Shown here piece after piece: positions 12,534-21,760 of a stretch of DNA of 64,000 bases. The stretch is from Pseudomonas sp. gcc21 (lineage in GTDB: Bacteria; Pseudomonadota; Gammaproteobacteria; Pseudomonadales; Pseudomonadaceae): positions 1,798,001 through 1,862,000 of the forward strand of contig NZ_CP051625.1 of assembly GCF_012844345.1 (NCBI RefSeq), read 5' to 3'. The translations under genes were made by a program, and so were the position numbers. Within the stretch, counting starts at the first letter, position 1. Each line of letters starts with the position of its first letter. Below the pieces are notes generated by a model that had not been told where the DNA came from, did no database searches, and saw only the letters and a list, made by a program, of their open reading frames with translations.

Positions 12534-13562
12534 ATGAAACTCAACGCTACTCAGCTGAGCAAGCAACTCAAGGATGAGTTAGCGCCAGTATTCGTGGTGA
12601 GCGGCGATGATCCGCTGCTCACTGGCGAAGCCGCTGACCAGATCCGCCATGCTTGCCGTCGGGCCGGCTCGGAAGAGCGCCTGGTATTTCACGTCGATCG
12701 CACTTTCGATTGGGGTCAGTTGCATGACGCCAGCCACAGCATGTCGTTGTTCGCGCAACAGCGATTGATCGAGCTACGCATTCCCGGCGGTAAACCCGGC
12801 GACGAAGGCGGCAAAGCGCTGATTGCCTGGCTGGACTCTCCTCCCCCTGACACCACGCTGCTGGTCAGCTTGCCAAAACTTGACGGCAGCACCCAGCGCA
12901 GCAAGTGGGCCAAAACCCTCATTGAACATTCCGCCTCCCGGTTTGTGCAAATCTGGCCGATTGAAGCCCAACAACTACCGGGCTGGATGCGCGACCGTCT
13001 AGCCAGCGCCGGCATCCAGGCAAGCCCAGAAGCACTGGAGCTGTTATCCGCTCGGGTCGAAGGCAACCTTCTGGCTGCGTCCCAGGAAATAGAAAAGCTG
13101 AAACTGTTCTGTAATGGCGGCGTACTGGATGTGCAGACCGTACAGGAAGCGGTAGCTGACAGCGCCCGTTTCGATGTATTCAATCTGGCGGATGCAATGC
13201 TCAAGGGCGAGCCGCAACAGGCGTTGCGCGTGTTGCACGGCCTGCGCGGGGAAGGTGTTGAAGCGCCTGTTGTGTTGTGGGCGATTGCACGGGAACTGCG
13301 TAGCCTGACCAACATGGCGCAGGATCTGGCGCGCGGACTGCCCCTGGAGAGGATCTTCGCCAGCCAGCGCCCGCCCGTTTGGGACAAGCGTAAACCCCTG
13401 TTAAGCCGCGCCTTGCAGCGGCACCCTGCCCCCGCCTGGGAAAGCTGGCTCAGCATCGCCCAGCAAGCCGATGAGCAGATCAAGGGACAACAGGCTGGCT
13501 CTCCCTGGGACAGCCTTGCCCGCATCGCGGTAGAGGTCTCCGGGGCGCGGCTGAAGCTGTAA
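12534..13562 (+). CDS. holA: DNA polymerase III delta subunit
   Basis: Clamp-loader subunit that opens the beta sliding clamp. The 342 residues have the expected AAA+-like N-terminal domain without a functional P-loop (FVVSGDDPLLTGEAADQIR at about 20-40) and the C-terminal collar domain (about 215-340). It is the last gene of leuS-lptE-holA. It converges with the UspA gene across 28 bases. Confidence 0.95.
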   Translation: MKLNATQLSKQLKDELAPVFVVSGDDPLLTGEAADQIRHACRRAGSEERLVFHVDRTFDWGQLHDASHSMSLFAQQRLIELRIPGGKPGDEGGKALIAWLDSPPPDTTLLVSLPKLDGSTQRSKWAKTLIEHSASRFVQIWPIEAQQLPGWMRDRLASAGIQASPEALELLSARVEGNLLAASQEIEKLKLFCNGGVLDVQTVQEAVADSARFDVFNLADAMLKGEPQQALRVLHGLRGEGVEAPVVLWAIARELRSLTNMAQDLARGLPLERIFASQRPPVWDKRKPLLSRALQRHPAPAWESWLSIAQQADEQIKGQQAGSPWDSLARIAVEVSGARLKL

Positions 13563-13590
13563 GCGGCCTTGCCCCCTGCTATCGCTTAAC

Positions 13591-14448
13591 CTAGCGCAGC
13601 AATAACACCGGGCCGGTAGCCTTGCGCAGCAGATGCGTGGTGGTACTGCCTACAAAAAACTGACGGATCCGCGAGTGTCCATAAGCCCCCATCACCAGCA
13701 TGTCGATGCCATGCTGCGTCTGATAGCCCAGCAGAACCTGCTCGACGTCCCCCGCACGAATAACGCTATGCACTGTAAAACCGGCGCGCTCGAGACGCTG
13801 CCTGGCCGCGTTCATCGGTTCCCGGTGGTCACTGGTGTCGGGACCAACCATCACCAGGTGAATAGGCATTCCTTTGAACAAGGGGCTTTCGGCCAGCATA
13901 TCTACACCCTTGCGGGTCGTCGCACTGTTATCGAAGGCCAACATGACGCTGGTTGGCCGATGAAAGTCGCCGGTTGTAACCAGAATGGGGCGGTGCATGG
14001 TGCGGACAACACTCTCGAGATGGCTGCCCACGTGGCTTCCCAGCGAATCGCCCGCTTCGCCCTGACGGCCGACAACCAGCAGGCGGATCTCCGATTCCAG
14101 CTCCAGCAATGTGTCGGTCAGACTGCCATGCCGCTGACGGCTCTGTAGCTCGACGACACCGGCTGCGCGGGCCCGCTCAGCGGCCGCCTCGAGTAGGAAC
14201 TGGCCCTGCTCACGCATCAGCTTTCCGCGTCGGGCATCGAGTTCCGCGAGCTCATTCAACAGATGTTCGCGACTGCCCAACCCGATATTACCCGACAGAT
14301 CAGTCACCTGCGGCGCATAGGTATGATCCAGCACGTGCATCAGAGTCAGCGGCGCTGCCAGTTGCAGACTGGCCCAGGCAGCGTAATCACAGACTGCGCC
14401 GGCTGAACGGGAGCCATCAATACAGGCGAGCACATCGAGTTTAATCAT
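13591..14448 (-). CDS. Tandem-domain universal stress protein
   Basis: A 285-residue protein made of two UspA folds (about 1-140 and 150-285), as in UspE. The second domain ends with a perfect nucleotide-binding motif GxxGx9GS (GAYGHSRIRQFFVGS); the first has a one-residue-longer version (GRQGEAGDSLGSHVGS), so only the second is likely to bind ATP in the classical way. UspA proteins respond to growth arrest, redox or anaerobic stress. Upstream, on the same strand, lie a MITE-like element, a SulP transporter and NhaB. Confidence 0.92.
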   Translation of the reverse strand: MIKLDVLACIDGSRSAGAVCDYAAWASLQLAAPLTLMHVLDHTYAPQVTDLSGNIGLGSREHLLNELAELDARRGKLMREQGQFLLEAAAERARAAGVVELQSRQRHGSLTDTLLELESEIRLLVVGRQGEAGDSLGSHVGSHLESVVRTMHRPILVTTGDFHRPTSVMLAFDNSATTRKGVDMLAESPLFKGMPIHLVMVGPDTSDHREPMNAARQRLERAGFTVHSVIRAGDVEQVLLGYQTQHGIDMLVMGAYGHSRIRQFFVGSTTTHLLRKATGPVLLLR

Positions 14449-14464
14449 TGTTTTGTCTCCTGCT

Positions 14465-14747
14465 TAGGATCTGTTCCCGTTTCATCGCGAGCCGCGTTGC
14501 TGTGTCAAATGGCGCCAGGCCGGGCGGCGATCCGCAAGGCGCGGGACGCAGGTAATGGTTGTTCCCTTGCCAAGTCCCGCAACGCCGCATGGCGTCATTT
14601 GACGCGTAACCCGTAGGGACGGGGCCCGTTTAGCGCGGCACTGCGTTACTCGTCGCTCATTTGGAACAACCAAATTTCGTTCCTCGCGCCTTGTTCTGCA
14701 CCAAACGGGCCTCCGTCGCGGCCGCGATGAAACGGGAACAGACCCTA
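14465..14747. mobile_element. MITE-like palindromic element with 25-bp terminal inverted repeats
   Basis: A 283-base non-coding element bounded by 25-base inverted repeats at 14465-14489 and 14723-14747 that match at 24 of 25 positions (core CTGTTCCCGTTTCATCGCG). Three further inverted pairs lie inside: 14504-14517 with 14590-14603 (13/14), 14556-14565 with 14663-14672 (10/10) and 14623-14631 with 14703-14711 (9/9), so the single strand can fold extensively. The ends show TTAG and CTAG, perhaps an imperfect target duplication. It carries no transposase and looks like a non-autonomous element or a large intergenic repeat. Its right end contains the stop codon of the SulP gene. The 63-codon frame inside is probably not a gene. 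Confidence 0.72.
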
Positions 14748-16244
14748 GTGATCCATCAGCCGGTCTACCGCTTCCGGCTTGTCCTGAACACCGAACCGGT
14801 CGACGATGGTTGCGCTGGCCTCGTTAAGCCCGCGGACTTCAACCTCGGCGCCTTCCCGGCGCAACTTGATCACTACCTTGTCCAACGCCGCAACAGCTGT
14901 AATGTCCCAGAAATGCGAACGGGACAAATCAATGATCACCTTATCAACGGCTTCCTTGAAATCAAACGAATCAACGAACTTGTCGCTCGAACTGAAAAAC
15001 ACCTGACCCACTACCCTGTAGGTGCGCTCGCGGCCACTGGCGTCCTGCTCGCTATTCACATAGAGGAAATGGCCGATTTTGTTGGCAAAAAACAGGGCTG
15101 CCAGCAGCACGCCCACCAGTACCCCATAAGCCAGGTTATGCGTGGCAACGACGACCGCCACTGTCGAGACCATCACGATATTGGTGGACAGCGGATGCTT
15201 CTTCAGATTGCGTATCGAATCCCAACTGAAGGTACCTATGGACACCATGATCATCACGGCTACCAGCGCTGCCATGGGAATCTGGCCGACCCAGTCACTT
15301 AGGAACACCACGAGCAACAGGAGCCCTACCCCGGCAACCAGACATGAGAGACGGGTGCGGCCGCCGGATTTCACGTTGATGACCGATTGCCCGATCATCG
15401 CGCAACCCGCCATGCCGCCCAACAGCCCGGAACCAATGTTCGCAATACCCTGCCCTTTGCATTCCCGGTTCTTGTCACTGGAGGTATCGGTCAGGTCATC
15501 CACGATAGTCGCGGTCATCATGGATTCCAGCAAACCAACCACCGCGAGGCCTGCCGAGTAAGGAAAGATGATCATCAGGGTTTCAAGGTTAAGTGGCACC
15601 TCCGGCCAGAGGAACACCGGTAACGTATCCGGCAACTCACCCATATCACTTACCGTACGGATATCCAGCCCCACCGCCATAGCCAGGGCGGTAAGCACCA
15701 GAATGCATACCAACGGCGACGGAATGACCTTGCCAAGCTTAGGAATATAGGGGAACAGATAGATGATCGCCAGACCGCCCGCCGTCATGGCGTAGACATG
15801 CCAGGTGACGTTGGTCAGCTCGGGTAACTGCGCCATGAATATCAGAATCGCCAGTGCGTTAACGAAACCGGTCACCACCGAACGGGACACGAAGCGCATC
15901 AGCGATCCAAGTTTGAGAAAGCCTGCTGCGATCTGCAGCACACCACAGAGGATTGTCGCGGCAAGCAAGTACTCCAGACCGTGCTCCCTGACCAGAGTCA
16001 CCATTAACAGCGCCATGGCACCGGTAGCCGCAGAAATCATGCCCGGCCGACCCCCGGTAAAAGCGACCACCACCGCGATGCAGAACGAGGCGTAGAGGCC
16101 AACTCGCGGGTCTACGCCGGCAATAATCGAGAATGCGATGGCCTCGGGAATCAGCGCCAACGCCACGACAAGACCGCTAAGCAGGTCGCCGCGAACGTTG
16201 GAAAACCACTCCTGTTGAACCCTTTCGATCATAGTCATACTCAA
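14745..16244 (-). CDS. SulP family anion transporter with STAS domain
   Basis: A 499-residue inner-membrane transporter with about 10-12 membrane segments (residues 20-375; conserved [21 protein letters not shown] and [20 protein letters not shown]) and a cytosolic STAS domain (about 385-495). The family moves sulfate, bicarbonate or other anions; the substrate cannot be read here. Translation starts at TTG 16244 (AAGGA seven bases upstream) or at ATG 16238. The stop codon lies inside the terminal repeat of the adjoining element, so the natural C-terminus may have been altered by insertion. nhaB lies upstream on the same strand. Confidence 0.9.
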   Translation of the reverse strand: MSMTMIERVQQEWFSNVRGDLLSGLVVALALIPEAIAFSIIAGVDPRVGLYASFCIAVVVAFTGGRPGMISAATGAMALLMVTLVREHGLEYLLAATILCGVLQIAAGFLKLGSLMRFVSRSVVTGFVNALAILIFMAQLPELTNVTWHVYAMTAGGLAIIYLFPYIPKLGKVIPSPLVCILVLTALAMAVGLDIRTVSDMGELPDTLPVFLWPEVPLNLETLMIIFPYSAGLAVVGLLESMMTATIVDDLTDTSSDKNRECKGQGIANIGSGLLGGMAGCAMIGQSVINVKSGGRTRLSCLVAGVGLLLLVVFLSDWVGQIPMAALVAVMIMVSIGTFSWDSIRNLKKHPLSTNIVMVSTVAVVVATHNLAYGVLVGVLLAALFFANKIGHFLYVNSEQDASGRERTYRVVGQVFFSSSDKFVDSFDFKEAVDKVIIDLSRSHFWDITAVAALDKVVIKLRREGAEVEVRGLNEASATIVDRFGVQDKPEAVDRLMDH

Positions 16245-16275
16245 TCACTGTTCCTTTCTAGTAATGCTGCAAGCG

Positions 16276-17784
16276 TCAAAGCCAGTTCACCACAGCAAAA
16301 TACCCGACGCCTCCCAGCATCAGGGTATAGGGGAACGCCATCACTACCATGCGGCCATAGGAGAGCCGGACCAGCGGCGCAATCGCTGAGGTCAGCAGGA
16401 ACAGGAACGCCGCCTGACCATTCGGCGTCGCGACGCTGGGCAGGTTGGTTCCGGTATTGATGGCGATCGCCAGCAGCTCGAAATGCTCGCGGCTGATCGA
16501 GCCGGCATCCAGTGCCTGCTTGATCTCGCTGATGTATACAGTGGCAACAAAAACGTTATCGCTGATCATCGACAGCACCCCATTGGCCAGAAAGAACATG
16601 CCTGGCTGGGCCGATTCAGGCATCGCCAGTACCGCTGCGATAATCGGGCTGAACAGATGCTGCTGATGGATCACCGCCACAATGGCAAAGAACACCACCA
16701 ACAAAGAGGTGAAAGGCAGTGCTTCCTGGAACGCCTTGCCGATCTGGTGCTCGTCGGTTACCCCGTTGAACGTTGCCATCAGGATAATAGCCATCAGACC
16801 GATCAACCCGACCTCTGCCAGGTGAAAAGCCAGACCTATCACCAAAAGCACTGCCGCGACTGCCTGCACAATCAATTGCGCCTTTTGCGCGCTGGTGCGC
16901 TTAAGCCGCTCACTAGCGGCAAACTCTTCCAGCACACGCCGGACGTTACGCGGCAATTTTGCGCCATATCCGAACGAGCTGGTTTTCTCCAGCAGCAGAC
17001 AGGTCAACAATCCTGCCGCCAATACCGGCATGCTGACGGGGGCCATACGCAGAAAGAATTCGATGAAATCCCATCCCACCACGCCGGCTATCAACAGATT
17101 CTGCGGCTCGCCTACCAGCGTACAGACGCCACCCAGTGCTGTACCGATAGCACCGTGCATCAGCAGGCTGCGAAGAAAAGCGCGGAAGGTCTCGAGGTCA
17201 TTGCGGTGCAGTTCGAGAGGTTCATCCTCAACCTGCACATCGACGTTCTCGGCCCGGGCCTTTTCCGGCGCGGACGCGACGCGGTGATAGACCGAGTAGA
17301 AACCTACCGCAACGCTGATGACCACTGCGGTGACCGTCAAGGCATCGAGAAAGGCTGACATGACCGCTGCGGTGAGCGAAAAGACCAGCGCCAGACTGGA
17401 TTTCGAGCGCACGCCCAACAGGATCCGGGTAAACACCAGAAGCAGCAGATCCTTCATGAAATAAATACCCGCCACCATGAACATCAGCAGCAGGATGACC
17501 GGAAAGTTCGCCTGCATTTCGGCGTACAGAGCGTCCGGCGTAGTCATTCCTATGACCAGCGCTTCCAGGGCAAGCAGTCCGCCCGGTAGCAGCGGATAGC
17601 ATTTCAGCGCCATCGCCAGGGTAAAGATGAACTCAACGACCAATAGCCAACCGGTTATATAGGGTCCGGCGACCCACAGTACCAACGGATTCAGTACCAG
17701 AAAGGCGACGATGGTTCGCTTGTACCAGGCAGGAGCCTGGCCCATGAAGTTATTCCGAAAAGCCAGAGACATCGACTGAGACAT
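16276..17784 (-). CDS. nhaB: Na+/H+ antiporter NhaB
   Basis: Inner-membrane antiporter exchanging cytosolic Na+ for protons. The product is 502 residues from ATG 17784, which has AGGA six bases upstream; an ATG at 17808 would add eight residues. Family features are the N-terminal FLGxAPxWYK-type segment ([16 protein letters not shown]), about 12 membrane segments, [16 protein letters not shown] and the [18 protein letters not shown] motif in the last third. Its partner genes here (SulP, UspA) suggest an ion/stress neighbourhood, which is inference. Confidence 0.96.
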   Translation of the reverse strand: MSQSMSLAFRNNFMGQAPAWYKRTIVAFLVLNPLVLWVAGPYITGWLLVVEFIFTLAMALKCYPLLPGGLLALEALVIGMTTPDALYAEMQANFPVILLLMFMVAGIYFMKDLLLLVFTRILLGVRSKSSLALVFSLTAAVMSAFLDALTVTAVVISVAVGFYSVYHRVASAPEKARAENVDVQVEDEPLELHRNDLETFRAFLRSLLMHGAIGTALGGVCTLVGEPQNLLIAGVVGWDFIEFFLRMAPVSMPVLAAGLLTCLLLEKTSSFGYGAKLPRNVRRVLEEFAASERLKRTSAQKAQLIVQAVAAVLLVIGLAFHLAEVGLIGLMAIILMATFNGVTDEHQIGKAFQEALPFTSLLVVFFAIVAVIHQQHLFSPIIAAVLAMPESAQPGMFFLANGVLSMISDNVFVATVYISEIKQALDAGSISREHFELLAIAINTGTNLPSVATPNGQAAFLFLLTSAIAPLVRLSYGRMVVMAFPYTLMLGGVGYFAVVNWL

Positions 17785-18109
17785 GATGATCCTATCCAGA
17801 GCGGGCATGGCCTTCAGCTCGCTACGATGAATAAAAGTAAAAATGCGGGGAGCGGCAGGCCGGTCAGGCGCTACCGTTTTTAAAAACTACAGCTGTCCAT
17901 ACGTCGAATAATGACGCACAGGCAGAGCCAGGCGACAAGAGCGCCTGGAGCCGGAGGGGATACTATGGTGGCGTAACGCCGGTAAAGCAGCGCATTGCAA
18001 AGACCTGTGCGACAAGTGAATGGATATTCGTCAGACAGGTAAATCCCGCCTGCTACAGCAACATCCGGACATAATTGATGCGCACCCTATCACATCCGCC
18101 TGGCTCAGG
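17785..18109. promoter_or_regulatory. 325-base non-coding region upstream of nhaB
   Basis: I see no convincing gene. It must hold the nhaB promoter on the minus strand, though no clear -10/-35 pair stands out. A perfect 7-base stem (CCAGGCG at 17928-17934, CGCCTGG at 17942-17948, loop ACAAGAG) is followed by a small GGCG-TAA-CGCC palindrome near 17970. These could end the transcript of the membrane-protein gene upstream or form part of the nhaB leader. Confidence 0.4.
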
Positions 18110-18769
18110 CTATGCGTTGCTGCGCCCCGCCTGGCCGGATTCTCCGAGGCTTCCTTCCATCGCCGTTACCGAGCGGCGAATGCGCACTTTCCGCGATGCT
18201 ATCCAGGAGACGCCGGTAACAACCAGAGCGCCTATCGAGTACAGGAAGATGAACGGATCCAGCAGATAATCCCAATAATTATCCGAGGGTTTCACATCGA
18301 GTACGAAAGCGCCGGTCGCAGCGATCAGCAGAAACGCGCCAGCCGCATTGCGTAACAACACCATCAGAAGAGCCACTACCGCGACAGCGATGAGCAAGGG
18401 CCGTGGATTGAAGCCCCAACCGTAGGTATCGATCATGCCAACGCCCATCGCAGCCGGAAACAGCAGTGCCCCGCCAACAGCAAAACAGATCCATAACTGG
18501 GTAATCTGCGGCCGCGACCAGGCATTGATGAAACCCAACCGCATCAGCGCACCGGCAGCCAGCCAGACCATACTGGTGCACGCGAGGTCATCCGTGAGGC
18601 CCCGCAGATATCCTGACAGGGACATGCCGCCAATCAGCGGCAGCATGCCGAGCACGGTCAAACCGGCCAGCACACCAAGGCGCCGGTTACGACTCAGCTC
18701 GCCAAGCGGTAACAACAGAAACAGCGTAAGCGAGAACGTGAGGTAGGTTTGCACACTCAGCAAAATCAT
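18110..18769 (-). CDS. Polytopic membrane protein coupled to a sialidase-fold gene
   Basis: A 219-residue protein with roughly seven membrane segments (about 2-22, 30-50, 64-82, 92-112, 120-150, 155-172, 178-200) and a basic C-terminal tail (RKVRIRRSV). No transporter or enzyme motif is recognised. Its ATG at 18769 overlaps the stop of the BNR gene as ATGA, so it is translationally coupled and probably made in fixed ratio with it. A longer start at 18787 would sit deep in the upstream gene. Function is unknown; an export, anchoring or substrate-handling partner for the BNR protein is inference. Confidence 0.75.
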   Translation of the reverse strand: MILLSVQTYLTFSLTLFLLLPLGELSRNRRLGVLAGLTVLGMLPLIGGMSLSGYLRGLTDDLACTSMVWLAAGALMRLGFINAWSRPQITQLWICFAVGGALLFPAAMGVGMIDTYGWGFNPRPLLIAVAVVALLMVLLRNAAGAFLLIAATGAFVLDVKPSDNYWDYLLDPFIFLYSIGALVVTGVSWIASRKVRIRRSVTAMEGSLGESGQAGRSNA

Positions 18770-20067
18770 AGTTGCGCCTCTACCCATGCAGCGTTGAAAG
18801 CGACGTGCTTGATGAAACTGTTGTTCCAGACATAGACGAGATGATACCGACCATCAGATGCGCGAATCAGGGACGGGTATTCATATTGGAAGTCACACAG
18901 GTTGTCCTTGCAGGTTCGACGGTCCAGTTTCTTCAGGTACTCATCGACCAGCTTCCGGCGGGCGCTCCCGCTGGAACTGAGAAACGTCGTCGCCAGCAGC
19001 GGTTCGTAGAGGTGGCGAGGGATCGCATCCCCCTCTCGATCCGGCGAAGCGTCAATCTCGGCGACCATTGACCAGGTCACCAGATCCGCGTCTGCCTCGT
19101 CCAGAGTCAGCCGGAACCGCCCATCAACCAGGTTGTTTTGCGCAACCAGCAGACTACCCCTGTGTGATTTGACAGCCGCCAGCGACGCGTTGGGGTTCCA
19201 CGGCGTAACCGGCCATTCGGGCAGCCAGGTTTGTCCGGCGTCGTTGGTGATGGTCGCAAGCACGTGAGGGTTTTCGCCGGCCTGGCGCAGCAATGCAACC
19301 GCCCGCTTCCCGTCAATTGGCACTATGGTGGGCTGCAGCGAATTGTCGCCATCGGCTATACGGAACTTGTCCTTGATGCGCCCTTGCGAGTCCAGATAGA
19401 GATATTCGGGAAATTTGCCAAGAAACTCATGATATACCGGCAAGCCAATCGAGCCGTCGGCATGAAACACTGGAGAGGTGCGCACCAGCGTACTGATATT
19501 GACGAAAGGCGAAGTCACCAACTGGCGGGGCCTGGACCAGCTTTCACCGAAATCTTCGGACACCATCACATTGATTGCGCTACCCGCCCAGCCACCGACC
19601 GAAACAGATACATAGAACAACCAGAGGCGCTCATCCGGTGCCAAGGCTACGACAGGATTACCCAGCTTGCGGATGGGCTTGCCGACGCTGCGGCGTGTGG
19701 TCTCACGGTCAACCAATACCGACTCAGCGCCCCATTGGCCGCGCATCGCATCGTATCGGGCCCCGCGGATATCTACGTCTGCTGCGCCTTCGCGTGAACC
19801 GGCGAACCAGACGGTAAGCAAGTCGCCATTCGGCAACGCGGTGACCGACGGCGAATGTACGAATTCGTCCAGATCTGACGAGGCGAACTGCTGTTCAAAC
19901 AGGGGGACATCGTCCAACTGGCGGGTTTCAGCGCTAGCCGTCAGTTCATAGGTTGCAAAATCGGCCATTGCGTAGGACGGATGATTCAACCATGCCGCAG
20001 TAAAAATAGGCACTATCAGGGCAACGGCCCAAAGCTGCCAACGTCGAGATTCCTTAGGAGACGCCAT
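18766..20067 (-). CDS. Exported BNR/Asp-box sialidase-fold protein
   Basis: A 433-residue protein with an N-terminal hydrophobic segment (residues 12-27, signal peptide or anchor) followed by a beta-propeller domain. Two Asp-boxes of the SxDxGxxW type are visible: SEDFGESWSRP and TNDAGQTWLPE. The start HSPSVTALPNGDLLTVWFAGSREG and end YEYPSLIRASDGRYHLVYVWN with IKHVAFN resemble the BNR_2 exo-sialidase-like family. Several family-conserved arginines are present (SREG, the SLIRA arginine), but I cannot confirm the full sialidase triad plus Tyr/Glu pair. Substrate is unknown. The downstream membrane gene overlaps by four bases. Confidence 0.8.
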   Translation of the reverse strand: MASPKESRRWQLWAVALIVPIFTAAWLNHPSYAMADFATYELTASAETRQLDDVPLFEQQFASSDLDEFVHSPSVTALPNGDLLTVWFAGSREGAADVDIRGARYDAMRGQWGAESVLVDRETTRRSVGKPIRKLGNPVVALAPDERLWLFYVSVSVGGWAGSAINVMVSEDFGESWSRPRQLVTSPFVNISTLVRTSPVFHADGSIGLPVYHEFLGKFPEYLYLDSQGRIKDKFRIADGDNSLQPTIVPIDGKRAVALLRQAGENPHVLATITNDAGQTWLPEWPVTPWNPNASLAAVKSHRGSLLVAQNNLVDGRFRLTLDEADADLVTWSMVAEIDASPDREGDAIPRHLYEPLLATTFLSSSGSARRKLVDEYLKKLDRRTCKDNLCDFQYEYPSLIRASDGRYHLVYVWNNSFIKHVAFNAAWVEAQL

Positions 20068-20319
20068 TGCTTCCTTTATCTTGTTTTTCGAGGTGAGAAT
20101 AAAGCGAACGTGTTCGCCGACAGTGGGCAGCGGATGGCAGCACTATAGCAGGAGAACGCAACGGCGACAGCACCAGCGAACCGGTTTTTACACCCCCGAA
20201 CTGGCCGTTCGTCAGGCGCCTACACGCACTGTTACACCCTGACCGCGACTATCGGTGCACTGCCCTGGCGTATGGTTGCCATGCTACAGTTCCCTCAAAA
20301 ACCAACATCGGAATCATCA

Positions 20320-21606
20320 ATGCTCAACAAGCTAATGCGCTACCGTGCCAGCGGACGCAGACTGACCGTCGCTGGCGCCAGTCTCGTATTGCTGGCCGCG
20401 TGCGCAAATTCATCGATAGAAGCTTCGAGTACACCCGCTTCATCTACTGAAGTCTCTGTCCGGCAGGAACAGCAACAGCCCAGTTTTGCCGAATGGCGGG
20501 CGCGGTTCCGTGAAGAGGCGCTCGCTGCCGGTATTCGCCCGGCGGTTTTCGATAATGCCTTCAAGGATATCGAGCCGGATTCCGCGATCGTTCGGGCCGA
20601 CCAGAGCCAGCCGGAGTTCACTCGCCCGGTCTGGCAGTACCTGGACGGGGCTGTATCGCCACAGCGATTGGCGCAGGGCCGTCGGGCGTTATCGCAATAT
20701 GCAGACACGCTGGATACGATCGAACAGCGCTACGGCGTGAGCCGTCATGTGCTTGTGGCCATCTGGGGCCTGGAAAGCAACTTCGGCAACAACATCGGCG
20801 ACAAGTCGGTAATCCGTTCGCTGGCTACTCTGGCGCATGAGGGTCGCCGTCCGACGTTTGCACATACCCAGCTCATCGAAGCGCTAAAAATCCTACAACA
20901 GGGAGACGTGCCGCCGTCGCGACTGCTTGGATCCTGGGCCGGCGCAATGGGCCAGACCCAGTTCATTCCCAGTACCTTCAACAGTTATGCCGTGGACCTT
21001 GACGGCGATGGCCGTCGCGATATCTGGCAGTCGCCAGGCGATGCGTTGGGATCGGCCGCCAATTACCTGTCTCACTCGAACTGGCAACAGGGCCTACCCT
21101 GGGGAACCGAAGTGAAGTTGCCACGTGATTTTGATTTCGCGCTGGCTGATATGGCCATCCGCAAACCCGTATCCGAGTGGCTATCGCTGGGAGTGGAAGC
21201 CGGCACCGACCCAGCCATACCTTCGCGCCTGCGCGACAAGGAGGCGTCATTGCTGTTACCCGCGGGCTATCGCGGCCCGGCCTTCCTGGTCACTGGCAAT
21301 TTCCGCAGCATACTGCGCTACAACAATTCCACCAGTTACGCACTGGCTATTGGCCTGATGTCTGACCGGTTGCAGAACCGTGATGATATCCAGGCCAGCT
21401 GGCCACGGGACGACCGCCCACTCTCTCGTTCTGAACGCATCGAACTCCAGGAACGCCTGGATGCGGGCGGTTTCGATCCGGGTAGCGCCGACGGAATTAT
21501 CGGTGCCAATACCCGCCAGGCGATCCGACGGTTGCAGAACAGCCTGGGCATGCCCGCAGATGGCTATGCCACCCACGCCCTGCTGGAACGTCTTCGTGAG
21601 CATTGA
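20320..21606 (+). CDS. sltB3: Lytic murein transglycosylase, SltB3-like lipoprotein
   Basis: Cleaves the glycan strand of peptidoglycan to 1,6-anhydro ends. From ATG 20320 the 428-residue product has a signal peptide with lipobox LAAC (lipidated C28), an MltB-type catalytic domain (about 60-345) with catalytic E152 in GLESNFG and GAMGQTQFIPSTF, and a C-terminal peptidoglycan-binding-1 domain (about 365-428, DGIIGANTRQAIRRLQ). This architecture and the position between holA and lipA fit Pseudomonas SltB3; the symbol rests on that comparison. A GTG/ATG leader from 20272 is not conserved-looking. Confidence 0.9.
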   Translation: MLNKLMRYRASGRRLTVAGASLVLLAACANSSIEASSTPASSTEVSVRQEQQQPSFAEWRARFREEALAAGIRPAVFDNAFKDIEPDSAIVRADQSQPEFTRPVWQYLDGAVSPQRLAQGRRALSQYADTLDTIEQRYGVSRHVLVAIWGLESNFGNNIGDKSVIRSLATLAHEGRRPTFAHTQLIEALKILQQGDVPPSRLLGSWAGAMGQTQFIPSTFNSYAVDLDGDGRRDIWQSPGDALGSAANYLSHSNWQQGLPWGTEVKLPRDFDFALADMAIRKPVSEWLSLGVEAGTDPAIPSRLRDKEASLLLPAGYRGPAFLVTGNFRSILRYNNSTSYALAIGLMSDRLQNRDDIQASWPRDDRPLSRSERIELQERLDAGGFDPGSADGIIGANTRQAIRRLQNSLGMPADGYATHALLERLREH

Positions 21607-21633
21607 TTACCTTGACGCAACTGGTCCGTAAGC

Positions 21634-21658
21634 ACCCTGCATCGCTCTTGTGCAGGGT
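21634..21658. terminator. Perfect 8-bp stem-loop between sltB3 and lipA
   Basis: ACCCTGCA at 21634-21641 pairs exactly with TGCAGGGT at 21651-21658, nine-base loop, 28 bases after the transglycosylase stop. It is followed by CGTTCGG rather than a long U-run, so it is a plausible but not ideal terminator. Confidence 0.5.
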
Positions 21659-21760
21659 CGTTCGGTAGCGCCCTTGTGTTAAACTCGGCCACATTGTGAT
21701 GGCCAGACCGGCCACCAACTCTATCTAGTCGGCTTCATTCAACAGGAGCGAGAACCATCC

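Noticed and set aside
14482..14673. 63-codon minus-strand frame inside the repeat element
   Set aside because: It is wholly within inverted-repeat sequence, lacks a ribosome-binding site, and its composition follows the palindromes rather than a protein.
17955..17980. Three-codon frame after a GGAGGGG stretch on the plus strand
   Set aside because: Only ATG GTG GCG TAA; no downstream plus-strand gene that it could lead.
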